Below, piece by piece: positions 61,901 through 64,000 of a DNA stretch of 64,000 nucleotides. The stretch comes from Himantopus leucocephalus (Eukaryota; Chordata; Aves; Charadriiformes; Recurvirostridae), in assembly GCA_003993805.1 (NCBI GenBank), contig RSEF01000031.1, positions 25,622,556 through 25,686,555 of the forward strand. Reading direction: 5' to 3'. Under the pieces are notes generated by a model, which was not told the DNA's origin, made no database searches, and saw nothing but the letters and a program-made list of their open reading frames with translations. Positions within the stretch are counted from its first letter, which is position 1. The number at the start of each line of letters is the position of its first letter. The translations under genes and the position numbers were made by a program.

Positions 61901-64000
61901 TCGTGCCATGCACCCCTGCCTGCAACCTTGTTTGCAGCATGTCCCATGAGCACTTCTATCAGCACCAGTGAAGGGGTGGTGGCTACAAAGGAGGGCTGGA
62001 AAGAATGAATGAATGAATGGCTGAGGAGGAAGAGAGATTTCTCAAGCTAACTTTGTTGTTCAAGAAAACATATGAAACGACATCCTCAGATGGGAAAGAT
62101 TTTTCTTATCTGCCCTCCTGCTGATTATCACCCCTCCCATATACATAACATGAGCCAGCACAGCTACATAAACATGTAGGAGATCGCAGAGTAATCAGTT
62201 TAACTACTGCTAGAGGCCTCAGATCAGACCAGTTCTTAGGAAATATGTTTGATAAGAGCGGAGATTATACAGCTTTTTCTAGACTACTGTTGCCAAGTAT
62301 GTAGTTTGAACACTGACTTTTTGAGACAAAGACCTTTTACATCTACCTTCAAACTGTACTGCAAAGTCACACTCAGGTGATACACCGGCTGTGTTCTGTA
62401 CAAAGAAATTGCACCAACACAACAAAACACACTCAGATCCTATCACCAGATTAAATCAGAATTGGCTAATGGCAACCTAAAACATATTGAAAACCAAGTA
62501 CAGTGCCTCTGACCAGAACCCCTGCAGGTTCCTCAGCCCCACCAGAACAGCAGGTCTTACTCAGCCAGTGCCCCGAAGCCCCACATGAAAGTTCATTTGA
62601 ACACGCAGTTTGTATACATAGACTGTGCAGTACATCCAGAAGGCATTGGGCCTTTAGCAGATGTGTTACACAGTGCATTTGGGCATGCACAGAAATCCCA
62701 CCTCCTAAACACATCAAATTTACTATTAACCAACTGTGCAGAGCATGCGCAGTCTCAGGTGGCACAGTGCTCCTGCTTATATTCATGCTTGGGGCATGTA
62801 AGTCCCATATAAGTGCTTCTGCTCCAGCTTCCCCCCAGGCCTCTCCTACATATGACGGTCATGTCCACTACTAAGGAAAAAACAGTTGAAAGGCATGAAC
62901 TGTTCAACTTAAGTGCAATCACACATTGGGCTGCCTCTGTTTGACCACATCCATTCGGTTTTCGTTCTCCTAGTCCTGGGCAGGATACTCTGGTTGTCTC
63001 CAAGTAGCTTCATGTTTTCTAGGAGAGCAAAGGAGACAACTTAAGAACATGGGGCAGCAAGGGACTGTGGGGATTGCAGAGTCCACATGAATTAGTGTTG
63101 CTTCGTAAGCACTGCGATCTCTTGATCTGATTACCAGAGAAAGCAAAATGTATAGGAAGAGAATTAAACATTTTTTTTGTCATTCTTTAGGCAGAAATGG
63201 TATAAGAGAAGAGCTGTATTTTGATCACCTACATTACCTCCTTAAGCAGATAGCTCAGTTAATTCCACAGAATCAGTCACCAGACTCCTATTGATTCTAA
63301 TGGAGCCAGTACTTAACTCAGTCATCAAAATCAGTTTGATCTTCTTCAGGCTCTGTTTTGACCAAAAGTTACATGACCCAAAATGTGTGGCACAGACAAG
63401 CTAAAGACTGAACAGAATTAAAGAGAACTGCATTCTAGACTGAATAACTCTCAAAGTAATAGTGTTTTTCTGTGCACATAATCCATGCGTTACAAAACTT
63501 AAAAGAACTGTATATCACAAAAACAGAACAAAATTGTCATTAGAGGTAAATTTCCCTTTCTTTTACTTGCATCAGCTGTAATCCTGCTGAATCACATGTT
63601 TACTGGTGGGTAATACACTAGTTATAAGTACAAAAAAGCTGCACTGAAAAAAACAAACCAAGCAAACAAAAAAAAACCAAAACAACCTCCACTATGTAAA
63701 AAATGCCCAGTAAGACTCCTCTGTTGTGGCAGGCATTGATGGGGACATTCCAACAGATTTCTTTGACATCAGAAGGAGCTGGGATAGCACAGTGATATAA
63801 ATGCCAGAGCACAATTGTTACTAACCATTGGCTGTCAATTAGCCCTTTGTAGAACCAAGATTATTGGGGATTAATGCCTGAGTCTGCCTGCTTACACACA
63901 GAACTGCACAAATAAGAAAAAGAGTATCTCAAGATACAAGGCATTTACTAGATCAAGACAAGAGAGGAAGGTACCCACATTTAAAAGATAAAACATAATA
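55920..64000. other. Noncoding unique sequence, no gene recognised
   Basis: A GC-richer section at 59.46-60.06 kb holds the longest ORF of the window, 193 codons on minus. Its Gly/Trp/Ala/Arg-rich make-up and the overlapping plus-strand ORFs argue for chance. A short (AATG)n run lies at 62,003-62,019. One more protein-like ORF on minus at 61,232-61,474 is described as a finding. No RNA gene or recent transposon is visible. Confidence 0.5.

Noticed and set aside
1..64000. CRISPR arrays, bacterial operons, prophage or plasmid features
   Set aside because: No direct-repeat/spacer pattern, ribosome-binding sites or packed ORFs are seen. The repeats are vertebrate retroelements.

Overview
The window looks like bird nuclear DNA: AT-rich, low-CpG sequence with no operons and no bacterial-type gene packing. 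The strongest evidence is four fragments of CR1 non-LTR retrotransposons with typical avian 3' ends (an ATTCTATGATTCTGTG-like tail), at about 15.9-16.1, 16.3, 20.7-21.2 and 45.15-45.46 kb. Older amniote repeat relics also fit: a MIR-like piece at 9.4-9.7 kb, CR1/L3-like fragments at 29.0-31.7 kb and a further relic at 49.7-50.1 kb. There are three 100-base N runs of the kind used for scaffold gaps.

I recognise no protein-coding gene of known family. The only protein sequence I can assign with confidence is the C-terminal part of CR1 reverse transcriptase (20.65-21.13 kb on +, and 45.24-45.45 kb on -). Most of the window is therefore intergenic or intronic DNA. Several exon-like pieces have open frames and plausible splice sites. 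The best two are at 17.53-17.70 kb and 44.73-45.03 kb, both on the minus strand and each with a hydrophobic membrane-like segment. They remain unproven, because pseudo-exons are common in vertebrate introns.

Layout. 1-9.4 kb: unique noncoding DNA. 9.4-9.7 kb: MIR-like relic. 9.7-15.9 kb: unique DNA. 15.9-16.4 kb: two CR1 tails and an assembly gap. 16.4-20.6 kb: unique DNA with candidate exon A. 20.65-21.22 kb: CR1. 21.2-28.9 kb: unique DNA with a GC-rich patch at 24.5-25.0 kb. 29.0-31.7 kb: cluster of old LINE-like relics, all on the minus strand. 31.7-45.1 kb: unique DNA with microsatellites, a 10-bp minisatellite, a possible regulatory block near 42.8 kb and candidate exon B. 45.15-45.6 kb: CR1, gap and a T37 run. 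45.6-49.7 kb: unique DNA. 49.7-50.1 kb: old CR1-like relic. 50.1-55.8 kb: unique DNA with possible conserved noncoding blocks and a short CpG-dense patch. 55.82-55.92 kb: gap. 55.9-64.0 kb: unique DNA with one more protein-like ORF at 61.2-61.5 kb.

Nothing here forms an obvious new biological system. The points most worth checking are the minus-strand exon candidates, the conserved-looking noncoding blocks, and the gaps that fall inside CR1 copies.
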